From Bacteroidia bacterium (GTDB lineage: Bacteria; Bacteroidota; Bacteroidia; SpSt-205): 64,000 bases of DNA. Below the pieces are notes generated by a model that saw nothing but the letters and a program-made list of their open reading frames with translations, was not told the origin of the DNA and searched no databases. Positions 1 through 8,927 of the stretch are shown piece by piece (position 1 is the first letter of the stretch; the number at the start of each line of letters is the position of its first letter). The position numbers and the translations under genes were made by a program. Location of the stretch: NCBI GenBank assembly GCA_026414975.1, contig JAOAHZ010000001.1, forward strand, positions 62,001-126,000, read 5' to 3'.

Positions 1-688
1 CCTTAGCGGTTTGCAGCTCCACGGGAACGGATATTCCATAGCCATCGTCCCAAACGCTCACAATAGCCGGTGCGCGCAGGACGGCCAGAGCGTTGATAGA
101 CTCCCAAAAGAGTCCCTCACTGGTACTGGCCTCTCCAATCGTACCCCACGCGATTTCATCGCCATTTTGAGAAAAGTCGGTGAAAGCCGCAAGCTCAGGC
201 AAATGACGATAAAGCACCGAAGCCCAAGCCAGTCCAACCAGCCGAGGCAGCTGGCTGGCTGTAGGGGATATGTCAGAGACGCTATTTTTTAGACTGACCA
301 AGCTGAGCCACCTGCCCTGGTCATCTAAAAAAGCCGTAGCGAAGTGATTATTCATCTGGCGCCCCCCCGAGGCAGGTTCTCGTTCAGGATTCGTATCCGC
401 ATAGAGCTGGGCAAAAAACTCTTCTGGCTTCATAAGCCCAGCAGCTAACATGAAAGTTTGATCTCTATAATACCCTGAGCGAAAATCCCCCGCTCGGAAA
501 GCATGAGCCATCGCTAACTGAGGCAGCTCCTTCCCATCTCCAAAAATGCCAAACTTAGCCTTGCCTGTGAGAACCTCCTTGCGCCCGATGAGGCTAAGCT
601 GACGACTCAAGTACCCTATATAATAATCCCGCAAGATAGCCTCCCGAGTCAGCCCGCCAGGTAAATCAACCGCCTTCACATGACTCAT
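1..688 (-). CDS. 2-oxoacid dehydrogenase E1 component, 5' part (runs off left edge)
   Basis: This is the first 229 codons of a thiamine-diphosphate-dependent E1 subunit. E1 decarboxylates a 2-oxoacid (branched-chain or pyruvate type) and passes the acyl group to the E2 lipoyl domain. No stop occurs before the window edge. The translation shows the E1-alpha YYRDQ motif (residues 73-77) and the cofactor/Mg motif region GEASTSEG (185-192), followed by WDDGYGIS (213-220), which is typical of the Bacteroidota E1 proteins in which alpha and beta parts are fused. The metal-binding Asp expected after GT-IG is Glu here. The ATG at 688 lies exactly 4 nt after a TAnnTTTG box, so it heads a transcript. 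Substrate preference cannot be read from this part. Confidence 0.85.
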   Translation of the reverse strand, partial: MSHVKAVDLPGGLTREAILRDYYIGYLSRQLSLIGRKEVLTGKAKFGIFGDGKELPQLAMAHAFRAGDFRSGYYRDQTFMLAAGLMKPEEFFAQLYADTNPEREPASGGRQMNNHFATAFLDDQGRWLSLVSLKNSVSDISPTASQLPRLVGLAWASVLYRHLPELAAFTDFSQNGDEIAWGTIGEASTSEGLFWESINALAVLRAPAIVSVWDDGYGISVPVELQTAK

Positions 689-692
689 GGAA

Positions 693-700
693 CAAAGATA
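693..700 (-). promoter_or_regulatory. -7 promoter box of the E1 gene
   Basis: On the minus strand this reads TATCTTTG, a perfect match to the Bacteroidota TAnnTTTG box, followed by TTCC and the ATG at 688. The spacing implies a leaderless or nearly leaderless mRNA. Confidence 0.75.
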
Positions 701-734
701 GCCCTTTCACTTAAAGAGAAATCAACCCTAAAAA

Positions 735-820
735 CCGATAGCTGCGCTAAACAAAGATGGCCAACTGAGCAAAGGCACAAGAGCAGGCATACCCTGAGCA
801 GGACCGAGCATGGCTATCGG
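735..820. repeat. Inverted repeat in the gap 689-914
   Basis: The arms CCGATAGC (735-742) and GCTATCGG (813-820) are perfect 8-bp complements with 70 nt between them. They lie in the 226-nt gap between the E1 gene and the secreted-protein gene, both on minus. They could form the base of a long RNA stem or be chance. Nothing else is recognisable in the gap apart from the E1 promoter. Confidence 0.3.
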
Positions 821-914
821 CAGCCTCCTTGAACCCTCCCCTAAAGACAAGCCGCCTCTAATCAACAAAAGAGCACCTCAACTTGCCCGAACAAGATAAG
901 CGTATCTACCCCTT

Positions 915-1793
915 TCAATCCATTGGGGCAAAGAACCCTTTTACTTGCTGCATCCCAGTAGGGGTATATATACGCACCACAGCAGGGCCGAAAGGTCGGA
1001 TTATCCATGTGCCTTCGCCGATTTCTCTGACTTCGGCAGATATAGGCTGCCCTAAGAGATTCCAGGCCTCGAACAAAGGCTGGACAAGACTGCGGATGGT
1101 AACGCCTGTCGGGCCTATTTGATAGGCGAGGGAGTTAGAGCTAAGCTGATGGATGGCGACTATGCCATCTAAGTCCGCACTCAAACGGTCAGGCGGTTGC
1201 CAAGAGGTAGCATCCGTCACTCGCACATATTTTGCCCAAGCAAGTCCCACTACAGACAAGTCAAAGGCGTCCCCGCCCGACTGAGAGGGGTCCTGCCAGT
1301 TTATAGGGCCTGAGCAGCCCATGCAGCCTGTTGGCGTGCGTCCCGCCAGTCCTTGCCCAGTTATGGAGTCAAAAGGAAAAACGACCCAGTTTATCCCGTC
1401 TTGAGAGACCGATACGATCATCCACTCGTCAAAGACCTGGCCACTTCCATAGCGGAAGGGGTTTTCAAAAACAGTAAAATCGGGACCCGGCCCATCGGCT
1501 ATGGGCGGATCAAACTCCAAAGCAATAAATCCCCCCTTCCCCAAGGAAACCACCTGACAGGGGTCAGCGCAAGGATTGGTGGGTGTTGCCGAAGTGCATA
1601 TTTCTCCCAGCACATTGTATGGGAAATACTGAGGGTCCTGACCGAAACTCTGGGAGGAGCCCAGTTGATAACTATACACTCGCACAGGCCAGATACTGGG
1701 AGAAGCAACGGGCCAGCAGCGAGGGCCGCATGCACATTGAGCCCATACAAACCCCACTAAGGCTAAACTAAAGCGGGCGAAGGCTCCCCCCAC
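915..1793 (-). CDS. Secreted protein of unknown function
   Basis: A 292-residue protein with a short signal peptide (hydrophobic residues about 8-18, cleavage near WAQ). The middle part contains a run around residues 85-115 (ALEFDPPI, then GPGPDFTVFENPF) that resembles beta-sandwich cell-surface proteins in which a GPGPDF-VFEN segment recurs. Six cysteines before residue 80 suggest disulfides. I see no convincing type IX sorting tail, although the last 50 residues are beta-rich. The GTG at 1793 overlaps the end of the lactone oxidase gene by 31 nt. It is chosen because any later start would destroy the signal peptide. Function is unknown. Confidence 0.7.
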   Translation of the reverse strand: MGGAFARFSLALVGFVWAQCACGPRCWPVASPSIWPVRVYSYQLGSSQSFGQDPQYFPYNVLGEICTSATPTNPCADPCQVVSLGKGGFIALEFDPPIADGPGPDFTVFENPFRYGSGQVFDEWMIVSVSQDGINWVVFPFDSITGQGLAGRTPTGCMGCSGPINWQDPSQSGGDAFDLSVVGLAWAKYVRVTDATSWQPPDRLSADLDGIVAIHQLSSNSLAYQIGPTGVTIRSLVQPLFEAWNLLGQPISAEVREIGEGTWIIRPFGPAVVRIYTPTGMQQVKGFFAPMD

Positions 1794-3073
1794 AGTACGC
1801 TACGAAGGTAGGGCGTAATAAATATCCCATTTGGGTCCGACGCCCTCTGAATGTGAAGAAACCGTTCTAGCTCTGGATACACCCGCCGAAGGTATTCCGC
1901 AGAAGCGGTATGCAATTTTCCCCAGTGAGGCCGTCCTTCATAGGCTTGGAAGATAGCTTCTATCCCCCGAAAGTAAGTCTCATACGGCATCCGATGGTAC
2001 ATATGCACAGCGATAAAAACACGGTCGCCTCCATAGGCTGGACTTAGGGGAATGTCATCTCCTCGGACATATCGGTATTCTATAGGGAAGCTCACAGCCG
2101 GCTGATGCTTTTGTATCCAGCGTCGTATTTCCCGTAAAACTTCCGGGCCGACAGCAGCTGGCACCCCATACTCCATTTCTCGGAATCGCACCCAGCGTGG
2201 CGAGGCAAAAATGCGATAAGCCTTATCCACCCGTTCCTCAGCGGTCATACTCCGTCCAGCAAAACGGCAAATAGCTGGACTTTTTCCGGGAAAGAGTTGA
2301 GCCAGCTTATTGACCACCCAGAATCCCCCATTTTCCCATACCGCATCAATCATCCAACGCCGCCAAAGCGAGGTGCCTCCAGCCACCTCACTGACATCTG
2401 TCAGCTTCACCAACCCCACCTCACTATAAGGGAACCAGAAAAACTCAAAGTGCCTATGCCGCTCAAGGTACTCTTGGCTTTTCTCCAAAATCTCTTCCAG
2501 CCGTTCTAACCGCTTGACAAGACGAAGATAGTATCGCAGCTGCACGCGCACCGTAACCTGGGTAATCACCCCCAAAAGCCCAAAGGATACTTGAAGGGCA
2601 CGAAAAAGCTCAGGCGACTCTTCAGGATAGACATCTTGTATCTCACCCGTACCGTTGATCAACCTATAGTGCGTAACTTGAGTGGCAAGCACGCCAAAGG
2701 CCCGCCCCGTGCCATGCGTACCTGTGCTGAAAGCACCAGCTATGCTTTGACGGTCAATATCACCCTGATTGGCAAGAGAAAAACCGACTCGCCAAAGGCG
2801 AGGGAGAACCCGATAAAGTCGGGTGCCCGCCCAAAGCGTAACAAGCTGCTCTTTAGGAGAGAGGGAAAGAAGACCCTGCATCTTGTCTAAGGATAAGAGA
2901 AACCCTTCGGTCTGAATGAGAGGCGTCCAAGAGTGCCCAGCCCCCACGACCCGAATAGAGCGCTTGGCCTCGTTAGCTGCATGAACTATCTGTACAATCT
3001 CCTCTTCTCGCTTAGGATAAACGAGCTGATAAGGAGAAAATCGGAGGGTGCGTCCCCAGTTGGTGTAGGGCAT
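1763..3073 (-). CDS. FAD-binding sugar-1,4-lactone / alditol oxidase family protein
   Basis: A 436-residue flavoprotein of the D-arabinono-1,4-lactone / L-gulonolactone / alditol oxidase family, which oxidises sugar lactones or alditols. The N-terminal FAD-binding type 4 domain carries VGAGHSW (residues 43-49). In this family the His of that motif binds FAD covalently. A second FAD region follows at QGDIDRQSIAGAFSTGTHG (about 102-121). The C-terminal ALO domain ends in the usual ASDPNGIF segment. No signal peptide is visible, so it is probably cytoplasmic. The ATG at 3073 lies 4 nt from a TAnnTTTG box and heads the unit containing the following secreted protein. The exact substrate is not predictable. 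Confidence 0.88.
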   Translation of the reverse strand: MPYTNWGRTLRFSPYQLVYPKREEEIVQIVHAANEAKRSIRVVGAGHSWTPLIQTEGFLLSLDKMQGLLSLSPKEQLVTLWAGTRLYRVLPRLWRVGFSLANQGDIDRQSIAGAFSTGTHGTGRAFGVLATQVTHYRLINGTGEIQDVYPEESPELFRALQVSFGLLGVITQVTVRVQLRYYLRLVKRLERLEEILEKSQEYLERHRHFEFFWFPYSEVGLVKLTDVSEVAGGTSLWRRWMIDAVWENGGFWVVNKLAQLFPGKSPAICRFAGRSMTAEERVDKAYRIFASPRWVRFREMEYGVPAAVGPEVLREIRRWIQKHQPAVSFPIEYRYVRGDDIPLSPAYGGDRVFIAVHMYHRMPYETYFRGIEAIFQAYEGRPHWGKLHTASAEYLRRVYPELERFLHIQRASDPNGIFITPYLRSVLWGEPSPALV

Positions 3074-3077
3074 ATGA

Positions 3078-3085
3078 CAAAGGTA
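3078..3085 (-). promoter_or_regulatory. -7 promoter box of the lactone oxidase
   Basis: Minus-strand TACCTTTG, then TCAT, then ATG at 3073. The spacing of 4 nt is the same as at the E1 gene. The rest of the 244-nt divergent gap (3074-3317) holds a short hairpin GCTCA...TGAGC near 3145-3162 and the plus-strand promoter. Confidence 0.75.
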
Positions 3086-3305
3086 CAGGATGCCTTTGTG
3101 AAAAGCTATAAGTAGAAGTCGGAGACCCTATTCCTTAGAGCTTATTGCTCAACTTAGCTGAGCTGCATCTGATTTTGAGGGTTTGAGAGCTACTCCCGAA
3201 AAAGCAAGCCCTTCCCTAAGGAACCAAGCTTGATAAACGCGGGAAACCCTTTCCCCAGCTAACCTGCGCTGACGCCAAAAGGAAAAAGGCAGTGCGTTTT
3301 TTGCT

Positions 3306-3313
3306 TACATTTG
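3306..3313 (+). promoter_or_regulatory. -7 promoter box of the thioredoxin-pabA-thiE operon
   Basis: TACATTTG followed by ACCT and the ATG at 3318. It is a perfect TAnnTTTG with 4-nt spacing. No clear -33 TTG is seen at the usual distance. Confidence 0.75.
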
Positions 3314-3317
3314 ACCT

Positions 3318-3788
3318 ATGCGGCTCTTCCTTTTGAGCTTAGTGGGTTGGGGTATCCTCCGTGCTCAGCCTGAGAAATATCCCCCTGCCCAGCAGTTTCC
3401 GCGATTCCTGTTTTATACCCTGGAAGGGCAGCCTTTTACAGACAAAGATTTGCCCCCCCCTCAGCGAGGAAGGCTGGTATTTTTCTTTGACCCCTACTGC
3501 GACCACTGCCAGAAACAAGCCTCTTTTATGCGAGAGAATGCCTCGTCTCTAAAGGACGTCCAACAGATATGGGTCTCTACCGAGACCATGGAGGCTATTC
3601 GCAAGTTTCAAGAGACCTATTTGAAAGCTCTGCCTAACACATTCGTGTTAAGGGATAAAGACTTCAAGTTTGACTCCTTTTTTGGCTACAGCGTGCCTCC
3701 GACCATCTACGTATATGACCGAACAGGCAAACTGCGAGGGGTTTATCGAGAGGAAGTACCAGTTAGTCGGCTTTTGCAGGACTTATGA
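3318..3788 (+). CDS. Exported thioredoxin-like protein
   Basis: A 156-residue protein with an N-terminal signal peptide (about residues 1-16, ending LRAQ) and a thioredoxin fold of the TlpA/AhpC-TSA type. The redox pair is CDHC (Cys61, Cys64) after the beta strand LVFFFDPY, and a cis-Pro segment VPPTIYVYD occurs near residue 130. It probably reduces or isomerises disulfides, or acts as a thiol oxidoreductase, in the periplasm. It heads a plus-strand operon and its stop overlaps the next start (ATGA at 3785-3788). Its metabolic link to the downstream genes is unclear. Confidence 0.82.
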   Translation: MRLFLLSLVGWGILRAQPEKYPPAQQFPRFLFYTLEGQPFTDKDLPPPQRGRLVFFFDPYCDHCQKQASFMRENASSLKDVQQIWVSTETMEAIRKFQETYLKALPNTFVLRDKDFKFDSFFGYSVPPTIYVYDRTGKLRGVYREEVPVSRLLQDL

Positions 3789-4390
3789 AGGAAAGCGAGC
3801 GGCTGCACGTCCTGCTCATAGATAACCATGACTCCTTCACTTACAATATCGTAGGACTTCTGCGTCTGACCAATGCAGAGGTTACCGTTCGTCCTGCGGA
3901 CGATATTGCTCCCGCTGAGATATATCATTATCCGTGGTCGGGCATTCTTATCGGACCTGGACCGGGGCACCCGGCTTACTTGGCCGATGTACTCCCCCCG
4001 CTCATGCGACCCGCTCCCGTCGCCCCCCTCTTAGGGATATGTTTGGGGCATCAGTACATCATCCACGTTTTTGGAGGCAAAGTAGAACCCATGAGGCGAC
4101 CCTTGTTTGGTGTCCAAAGAATGATCTATCACACAGGCGAAGCCCTATTCTCAGGGTTACCCAACCCTCTCCTTGTAGGCTTATATCACGCTCTGCATGC
4201 CAGCCATGTGCCAGAGCCGCTCCGAGTTATCGCTCAAGATGAAGAAGGGCACTGCATGGCTGTCATGCATACCGAGTATCCGATTTATGGCTTGCAGTTT
4301 CACCCGGACTCTATCCTCACCCCTGCTGGACGCCTCCTAATAGAAGCATGGGTGCGCAATCTCACCCCTTCTCTAACCAAAAATGTTTAG
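3785..4390 (+). CDS. pabA: Anthranilate / aminodeoxychorismate synthase, glutamine amidotransferase subunit
   Basis: A class I glutamine amidotransferase that supplies ammonia to a chorismate-using partner (TrpE or PabB). The partner is not in this window, so pabA and trpG cannot be told apart. DNHDSFTYN (residues 13-21), GPGPGHP (57-63), the nucleophile Cys86 in GICLGHQ and catalytic His173 are all present. The third member of the triad is normally the Glu of HPES. Here it is Asp175 (FHPDS), a conservative but unusual change. The length of 201 aa is normal for the subunit. The ATG overlaps the preceding stop by 4 nt, which indicates translational coupling. Confidence 0.85.
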   Translation: MKESERLHVLLIDNHDSFTYNIVGLLRLTNAEVTVRPADDIAPAEIYHYPWSGILIGPGPGHPAYLADVLPPLMRPAPVAPLLGICLGHQYIIHVFGGKVEPMRRPLFGVQRMIYHTGEALFSGLPNPLLVGLYHALHASHVPEPLRVIAQDEEGHCMAVMHTEYPIYGLQFHPDSILTPAGRLLIEAWVRNLTPSLTKNV

Positions 4391-4402
4391 CTTAGTCCAT
4401 AT

Positions 4403-5206
4403 ATGACCTCGCCTCCTCTCACGGTTTCTCATCCCCCTTTGAGTTGGACGCTACATACCCGCTCAACATACAAGTTTGCCCAAGCTGGCCAGCCCAATGC
4501 TGCTCCTATCGTTTTAGTTCATGGTCTTTTTGGAGCTCTCAGCAACTGGGACAGTTTCCTGCCCTTTTGGGCAGATCGATACTTGCTGTATGTGCCTATT
4601 CTACCCATATACGAGCAGAGCAGTATTGAACCTTCCCTGGCGGGGCTTACGGAATACCTGAGAGAATTCTACATAGGCGAAAGTCTATCGCCAGCGATTT
4701 GGATAGGTAACTCTTTGGGAGGGCACTTAGCTCTACTATTTGCCTACCATTATCCAGAGGCAGTGCGAGCTCTTGTTCTTACGGGTAGCTCGGGCTTATT
4801 TGAAGAGGGTATGGGCAGCTCCTTCCCAAAGCGAAGCAGCCGAGAGTTTGTCGCTGAGCGGGTGCGTTACACCTTTTATGACCCTCGCCACGCTACACCC
4901 GAGCTGGTTGATGAAGTTTTTGGCTTAGTCAACGACAGCTATAAAGCCCTTCGTATTCTAAGGATAGCCCGTGATGCACAGCGTCATTTTATCGGTCCCC
5001 TCCTCCCTCAAATCACCGCCCCCACCTGCCTCATCTGGGGGCTGAATGATACCATTACCCCCGTTTCTACGGCTTATGGCTTCTTTCACTTGCTACCTGC
5101 AGCAGAACTACACTTCATAGATGAATGCGGGCATGCCCCGATGATGGAGCAGCCTGAACGATTTCATGCCATACTGGGACAGTTTTTGTATAAGCTTTCA
5201 CTATGA
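4403..5206 (+). CDS. Alpha/beta hydrolase
   Basis: A 267-residue alpha/beta-fold hydrolase. The oxyanion-hole HG motif is in LVHGLFG (residues 38-44), the nucleophile elbow is GNSLGG (Ser104), the acid is in WGLNDTITP and the catalytic His is in GHAPMMEQPE near the C-terminus. No signal peptide is visible. In many Bacteroidota a hydrolase of this kind sits beside a CBS-domain gene, as it does here, where the two overlap by 4 nt (ATGA). The substrate is unknown; an esterase or C-C hydrolase is likely. Confidence 0.85.
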   Translation: MTSPPLTVSHPPLSWTLHTRSTYKFAQAGQPNAAPIVLVHGLFGALSNWDSFLPFWADRYLLYVPILPIYEQSSIEPSLAGLTEYLREFYIGESLSPAIWIGNSLGGHLALLFAYHYPEAVRALVLTGSSGLFEEGMGSSFPKRSSREFVAERVRYTFYDPRHATPELVDEVFGLVNDSYKALRILRIARDAQRHFIGPLLPQITAPTCLIWGLNDTITPVSTAYGFFHLLPAAELHFIDECGHAPMMEQPERFHAILGQFLYKLSL

Positions 5207-5883
5207 AGTCACCCAGCTTAGTTGTGGGGTCTTTAGCTCGGCATGGACGGGTCTTCCTAACGCCTGATAGTCCTGTCAGCTTAGCCCGAAAGCTATTCCG
5301 AAAATATCCAAGACTTTCTCATCTCCCCCTCACATCCTCAGAGAAGCGATACTTAGCTCTATTGCCTCGCCAATCGTTAAGAGGCGTGCCGTCCTCAGCC
5401 CCCGTAGAAAATCTCACCCGATTTCCCCTCCCCCCCCTCCCCCCTTACGCCACGATATACGACGCGCTCCAGCAAATGGAGGAACACCAAGTAACCGAAA
5501 TGCCTGTGGCTTCAGATGATGGAGTCTACTTGGGACTTGTAACGACTGAAGCCCTTGTACACTGGTGGGCTCAGCTGGGAGCTGTCCAAGAGCCCGGCAC
5601 CGTACTTATCCTTGAGTCTACCCTGCGTAACTACAGCCTCACGGAGATCGCTCAGTGCTTAGAATCAGACGAAATCCGCATCCTCTCTGCCTACCTCCTG
5701 CCCCATTCAACAGACCCTCAACGCACATACATTGTTCTCAAAGTGAATAGTATCTATCTCTCCCGCAGCATAGAGTTGCTAAGCCGAAAAGGCTATCCTT
5801 TGGTAGCCCTCCATGGAGATGCCCTGATGGAAAAGCAAGCGAGAGACCAGCTCCGAGCCCTCCTGCGCTATTTAGACCTGTGA
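5203..5883 (+). CDS. CBS-domain protein (AcuB-like)
   Basis: A 226-residue soluble protein. Residues about 80-135 (starting YATIYDALQQMEEHQVTEMPV) form a recognisable CBS motif, which usually binds adenine nucleotides. The C-terminal region from about 150 resembles the ACT-like tail of Bacteroidota CBS/AcuB proteins. The first 75 residues form a poorly conserved CBS half. In relatives this gene often precedes NAD kinase; here thiE follows instead. Its regulatory target is unknown. Translation is coupled to the hydrolase by a 4-nt overlap. Confidence 0.72.
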   Translation: MKSPSLVVGSLARHGRVFLTPDSPVSLARKLFRKYPRLSHLPLTSSEKRYLALLPRQSLRGVPSSAPVENLTRFPLPPLPPYATIYDALQQMEEHQVTEMPVASDDGVYLGLVTTEALVHWWAQLGAVQEPGTVLILESTLRNYSLTEIAQCLESDEIRILSAYLLPHSTDPQRTYIVLKVNSIYLSRSIELLSRKGYPLVALHGDALMEKQARDQLRALLRYLDL

Positions 5884-5887
5884 AAGG

Positions 5888-6520
5888 ATGCTACGAATCG
5901 GACGCCTTCATATTCTAACCGATACCTCCCTCCAAAGCCGATTCGCTCATGTAGACCTGACCCGAATGGCCTTAGAAGCGAAAGTTCCCACTATACAATA
6001 CAGGCGGAAAGACTTCTCCCGCGAGCAGCATCTCTCCGAAGTCCAAGAGATAGCTAAGTTAGTCCGCCGCCACGGTGCCCAGCTCATAATCAACGACTAC
6101 CTAGATGTAGCCCTTGAAATAGGGGCGACAGGAGTCCACTTAGGGGAAGCGGATACACCCCTACAAGAGGCCTTCAAGCACCTGCCGCCATTTACAGTCG
6201 TGGGTGCAACCGTACATTCCTTGGAGCGGTATGCAGAAATAGCTCACCTGCCTCTGGCATATGTAGGTGTAGGCCCTGTGTTTGAAACTCATACGAAAAG
6301 CATAGCTCGCCCTCCTTTAGGCATAGAGGGGCTGCGGGCTTTCGTGGAGGCTATAAAACAACCTGTGGTAGCCATCGGAGGTATCACTCCTGAGCGAGCC
6401 AAGCTGCTATTTGAAACCATACCTGGCCTGCATGGCGTAGCGGTTCTCTCGGCTTTTTGTACAGCTGAGTCACCTGTTGCTGTCGCTCGGGCTCTTTTGC
6501 AGAGCCTCCCTCCAGAATAG
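5888..6520 (+). CDS. thiE: Thiamine-phosphate synthase
   Basis: A TIM-barrel enzyme that joins hydroxymethylpyrimidine diphosphate and thiazole phosphate to make thiamine phosphate. Family segments are visible: QYRRKDF (about 37-43), LIINDYLDVALEIGATGVHLG (about 66-86) and YVGVGPVFETHTK (about 125-137), followed by AIGGIT. Length 210 aa is normal. It closes the 3318-6520 operon and starts 4 nt after the CBS stop. No TPP riboswitch is seen upstream of the operon and no other thiamine genes are in the window. Confidence 0.9.
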   Translation: MLRIGRLHILTDTSLQSRFAHVDLTRMALEAKVPTIQYRRKDFSREQHLSEVQEIAKLVRRHGAQLIINDYLDVALEIGATGVHLGEADTPLQEAFKHLPPFTVVGATVHSLERYAEIAHLPLAYVGVGPVFETHTKSIARPPLGIEGLRAFVEAIKQPVVAIGGITPERAKLLFETIPGLHGVAVLSAFCTAESPVAVARALLQSLPPE

Positions 6521-6588
6521 GACAAGTTTTGCCTCCCCCGCTAACCTAAAGAAGGCATCCCCCCTAAAGCCCGCCTTTTCTGAGAACA

Positions 6589-7662
6589 TCACCCCTGAAA
6601 AAGTTCCGGCCGGCTTTCAGGCAGCATCTCTGCATGAGCCCCAAGAGGGGCAACACGCACCCAAAGCGGTGGAGGTGAAAGCCACCGCCGAGGGGTATCA
6701 ACGACCGCTCGTAAGGCCATCTCCCAAGAGAAACCACTCATGTAAAGCCGTCGAAGAGCCCCCCAAATAGACAAAGAAGGGCTATTGGCTAAGCTATCTG
6801 TACCCAGCAGAATCCGATCGGGATAGCGGCGCCAGAATTCCATATCGGGCAGGCGCCGAAAGAGGTAGAGATTAGCCTCAGGGCATAGTACCACATACAG
6901 TTGCGGAAAGCGCTTTAGAAGTTTCTCCATGTGCGACCGAGGCACTTCTGTGCTATGAACCAGCCACAGAGCAGGGGCTCGGCGGTACATCTGGCGCAAA
7001 TGCATGAGCCATTTCACAGGACGGGGATGCCTACGAAACCGCCGCAAAAACGAGTAAAACGGCCCTGCGCCTCGTTCTAACCATAAAGCTTCCTCTACGC
7101 TCTCAAAAAAATGTATGCTGCGAGGAAAAGTTGTAGGCAGGCGAGCCCTTCTTAGAAGCGGACGACTAAGGGCATAAAAACTATGGGGCGTGCAAGGATA
7201 ACCCCATCTTTGTAGCCTTCGCCAACGCTGACGGGCTTCTCGCCCCCGCAACCCGAAAAATTCGGCTAAGGGTTGAACGCACGCCTCTCGCAGAATGGCT
7301 TGAGAAGGTAGAGGAGTGTTTTGATGTGAAACAAAGGCGCAGGTTCCCTCTTGAATGGCGGCTTGTATAGCCTCATAGATTGATTCGGCTCTGGCTGCTC
7401 CACGCTGAGGTCCCATCCGCTCTATAAAGTCTATCATGCCATGTCCTGGCGCAATCTTAGCCTTCAAATGAGAGAGCTCTAAGTGGGTGTGGGCGTTGAC
7501 CCAGCATGGGCTCAGAAGTCCAGAGACCCATTGGGCTTCGGGGTGGGGTGAATCGCTTATTTGAACGATATGCCCAGCCTTGAGGTAGACGGTGGGGCGC
7601 CGCCAAAGCCTCCCCTCATAATAAAGCCATTCGGGACAAAAAGCACCCGAAGGCGCCGTCAA
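6589..7662 (-). CDS. Amidohydrolase-family deaminase or hydrolase
   Basis: A metal-dependent amidohydrolase (TIM barrel) of the MtaD/SsnA/aminofutalosine-deaminase type. Metal ligands are in NAHTHLEL (His58 and His60 counted from the start used here), a later His in LVHSTE and the Asp of [14 protein letters not shown]. The protein is unusually rich in Arg. An upstream in-frame TTG at 7728 would extend it by 22 residues over the HNH gene. I prefer the TTG at 7662 because it forms a TTGA overlap with the HNH stop, has AGAGGT just upstream and fits the domain start. The substrate is uncertain; aminodeoxyfutalosine (menaquinone synthesis) is one possibility. Confidence 0.78.
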   Translation of the reverse strand: MTAPSGAFCPEWLYYEGRLWRRPTVYLKAGHIVQISDSPHPEAQWVSGLLSPCWVNAHTHLELSHLKAKIAPGHGMIDFIERMGPQRGAARAESIYEAIQAAIQEGTCAFVSHQNTPLPSQAILREACVQPLAEFFGLRGREARQRWRRLQRWGYPCTPHSFYALSRPLLRRARLPTTFPRSIHFFESVEEALWLERGAGPFYSFLRRFRRHPRPVKWLMHLRQMYRRAPALWLVHSTEVPRSHMEKLLKRFPQLYVVLCPEANLYLFRRLPDMEFWRRYPDRILLGTDSLANSPSLSIWGALRRLYMSGFSWEMALRAVVDTPRRWLSPPPLWVRVAPLGAHAEMLPESRPELFQG

Positions 7663-8171
7663 GCTCGGACCTCTAACATGAGATAAGGACGCCAAGAGTG
7701 ATCTATCTCCTCTGCACCTCGGAGCCAAAAGAGGAGATAATGAGGACGCTTAGGACGAAAGAGCATGGACATGCCAGCTTGTTGAGGCGTACGGCTGCCC
7801 TTGCGACGGTTACAAGATTCGCAGGCGGTTACGAGGTTTTCCCAGCTATCATCCCCTCCCTGACTGCGAGGAATGACATGGTCAATCGTGAGATTATGCG
7901 ACGTACCGCAGTAAGCACAACGAAAGCCATCTCGCCGAAAGATATTCTGCCGAGTCAGCGGGATATGCTTGTAAGGGATAGGCACATAACGCATCAAACG
8001 GATGATACTTGGAAACGGGTATTCAGCCCGAACCGTGCGGAGCTTTCTATCCGAGCGAGTCTCTACGACTTCTGCCTTGTTTTTGAGAAGTAAGACGATA
8101 GCGCGTTTCCAGGTCGTGATGTGGATGGGCTGGTAGTCGTAGTTGAGCACGAGGACCGCCACAGCTCGCAC
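7659..8171 (-). CDS. HNH endonuclease family protein
   Basis: A 170-residue HNH nuclease-fold protein widely conserved in Bacteroidota as a chromosomal gene of unknown role. A zinc-knuckle pair (CAYC around residue 90 and CESC around 117) brackets the nuclease core [13 protein letters not shown], with Asn in [16 protein letters not shown]. The GTG at 8171 is the natural start ([15 protein letters not shown] is the usual family N-terminus). It lies 6 nt after the NlpC/P60 stop and is translationally coupled to the amidohydrolase gene downstream. Confidence 0.85.
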   Translation of the reverse strand: MRAVAVLVLNYDYQPIHITTWKRAIVLLLKNKAEVVETRSDRKLRTVRAEYPFPSIIRLMRYVPIPYKHIPLTRQNIFRRDGFRCAYCGTSHNLTIDHVIPRSQGGDDSWENLVTACESCNRRKGSRTPQQAGMSMLFRPKRPHYLLFWLRGAEEIDHSWRPYLMLEVRA

Positions 8172-8177
8172 TTTGTG

Positions 8178-8927
8178 CTAAATAACGAAATCTTGTGTTA
8201 GAAGAGTGCGAAAGCTGTGGAAATTATGCATAGGGAGAGCGGTGAGAGGGGCAATATGGACGCCTTGACTGGGTGTAGCATGAAGGATACGATCTTTGCC
8301 GATGTATAAGCCCACATGAGAGAGGCGAGAGGCTCCCCGAGGTGTAAAAAAGACTAAGTCGCCTATGCAGGGGGTTTCTACAGCTAAAGTGCATTCGGCT
8401 TGTTGATACGCATCGCGCAGGAGAAGGCGGCCCCATAGACGATAAATAAGCTGAGTTAGCCCCGAGCAATCTATGCCAAAAGGCGATTTCCCTCCCCACT
8501 GATAGGGCGTACCTTGGAATATTTTTAGGAGTTTGGGTAAGGGTAGGACAGTGCCCCAAGGCGAAAGAGCCTCTGATACTGTCCATAAGTCACCCGTAGC
8601 AACAATCCACCTACCACTTTGTGGAAAAATCGCCCCCACAGAAACTCGCCCTTTCCACCGCCGATGATGGAAAAGTGGAGCTTCCCGCTTATATACTAAA
8701 GCCCAGCCCGATCCGTCATAGTAGGCTCGTTGGAGGCTGCCTACCTCTACCCAACCGAGGTACCCATCTAAGTGACCTCGGACCAAGCACCACCCTCCTT
8801 GTGTCTCCAAGATTTGCTGAGGCTCACCCCATAACAGTTCGGATACCTGCTCACTTCTGTGGGAAGGCTCTGCCCGTAGAGGTACTCGAGCCACATTGGG
8901 TATCCATAGCCATTCACCGCTGGACAT
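8178..8927 (-). CDS. NlpC/P60 family cell-wall peptidase with SH3 domain
   Basis: A 249-residue peptidase expected to cut D-gamma-glutamyl-diaminoacid bonds in peptidoglycan peptides. Bacterial SH3-like segments fill residues about 8-125. The NlpC/P60 catalytic domain follows with Cys154 (IDCSGL), His204 (LSHVGLYIG) and a third polar residue at His216. No signal peptide is visible. This may mean a cytoplasmic role in recycling of murein peptides, which would suit its neighbour, the N-acetylglucosamine kinase, whose gene overlaps the start by 14 nt. Confidence 0.87.
   Translation of the reverse strand: MSSGEWLWIPNVARVPLRAEPSHRSEQVSELLWGEPQQILETQGGWCLVRGHLDGYLGWVEVGSLQRAYYDGSGWALVYKREAPLFHHRRWKGRVSVGAIFPQSGRWIVATGDLWTVSEALSPWGTVLPLPKLLKIFQGTPYQWGGKSPFGIDCSGLTQLIYRLWGRLLLRDAYQQAECTLAVETPCIGDLVFFTPRGASRLSHVGLYIGKDRILHATPSQGVHIAPLTALPMHNFHSFRTLLTQDFVI

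Noticed and set aside
11-292. 93-codon plus-strand frame at the left edge
   Set aside because: It is antisense to the clear E1 dehydrogenase reading frame that runs off the window.
1353-1760. 135-codon plus-strand frame opposite the secreted protein
   Set aside because: Low-complexity translation without motif; the minus-strand frame has a signal peptide and coherent beta-rich sequence.
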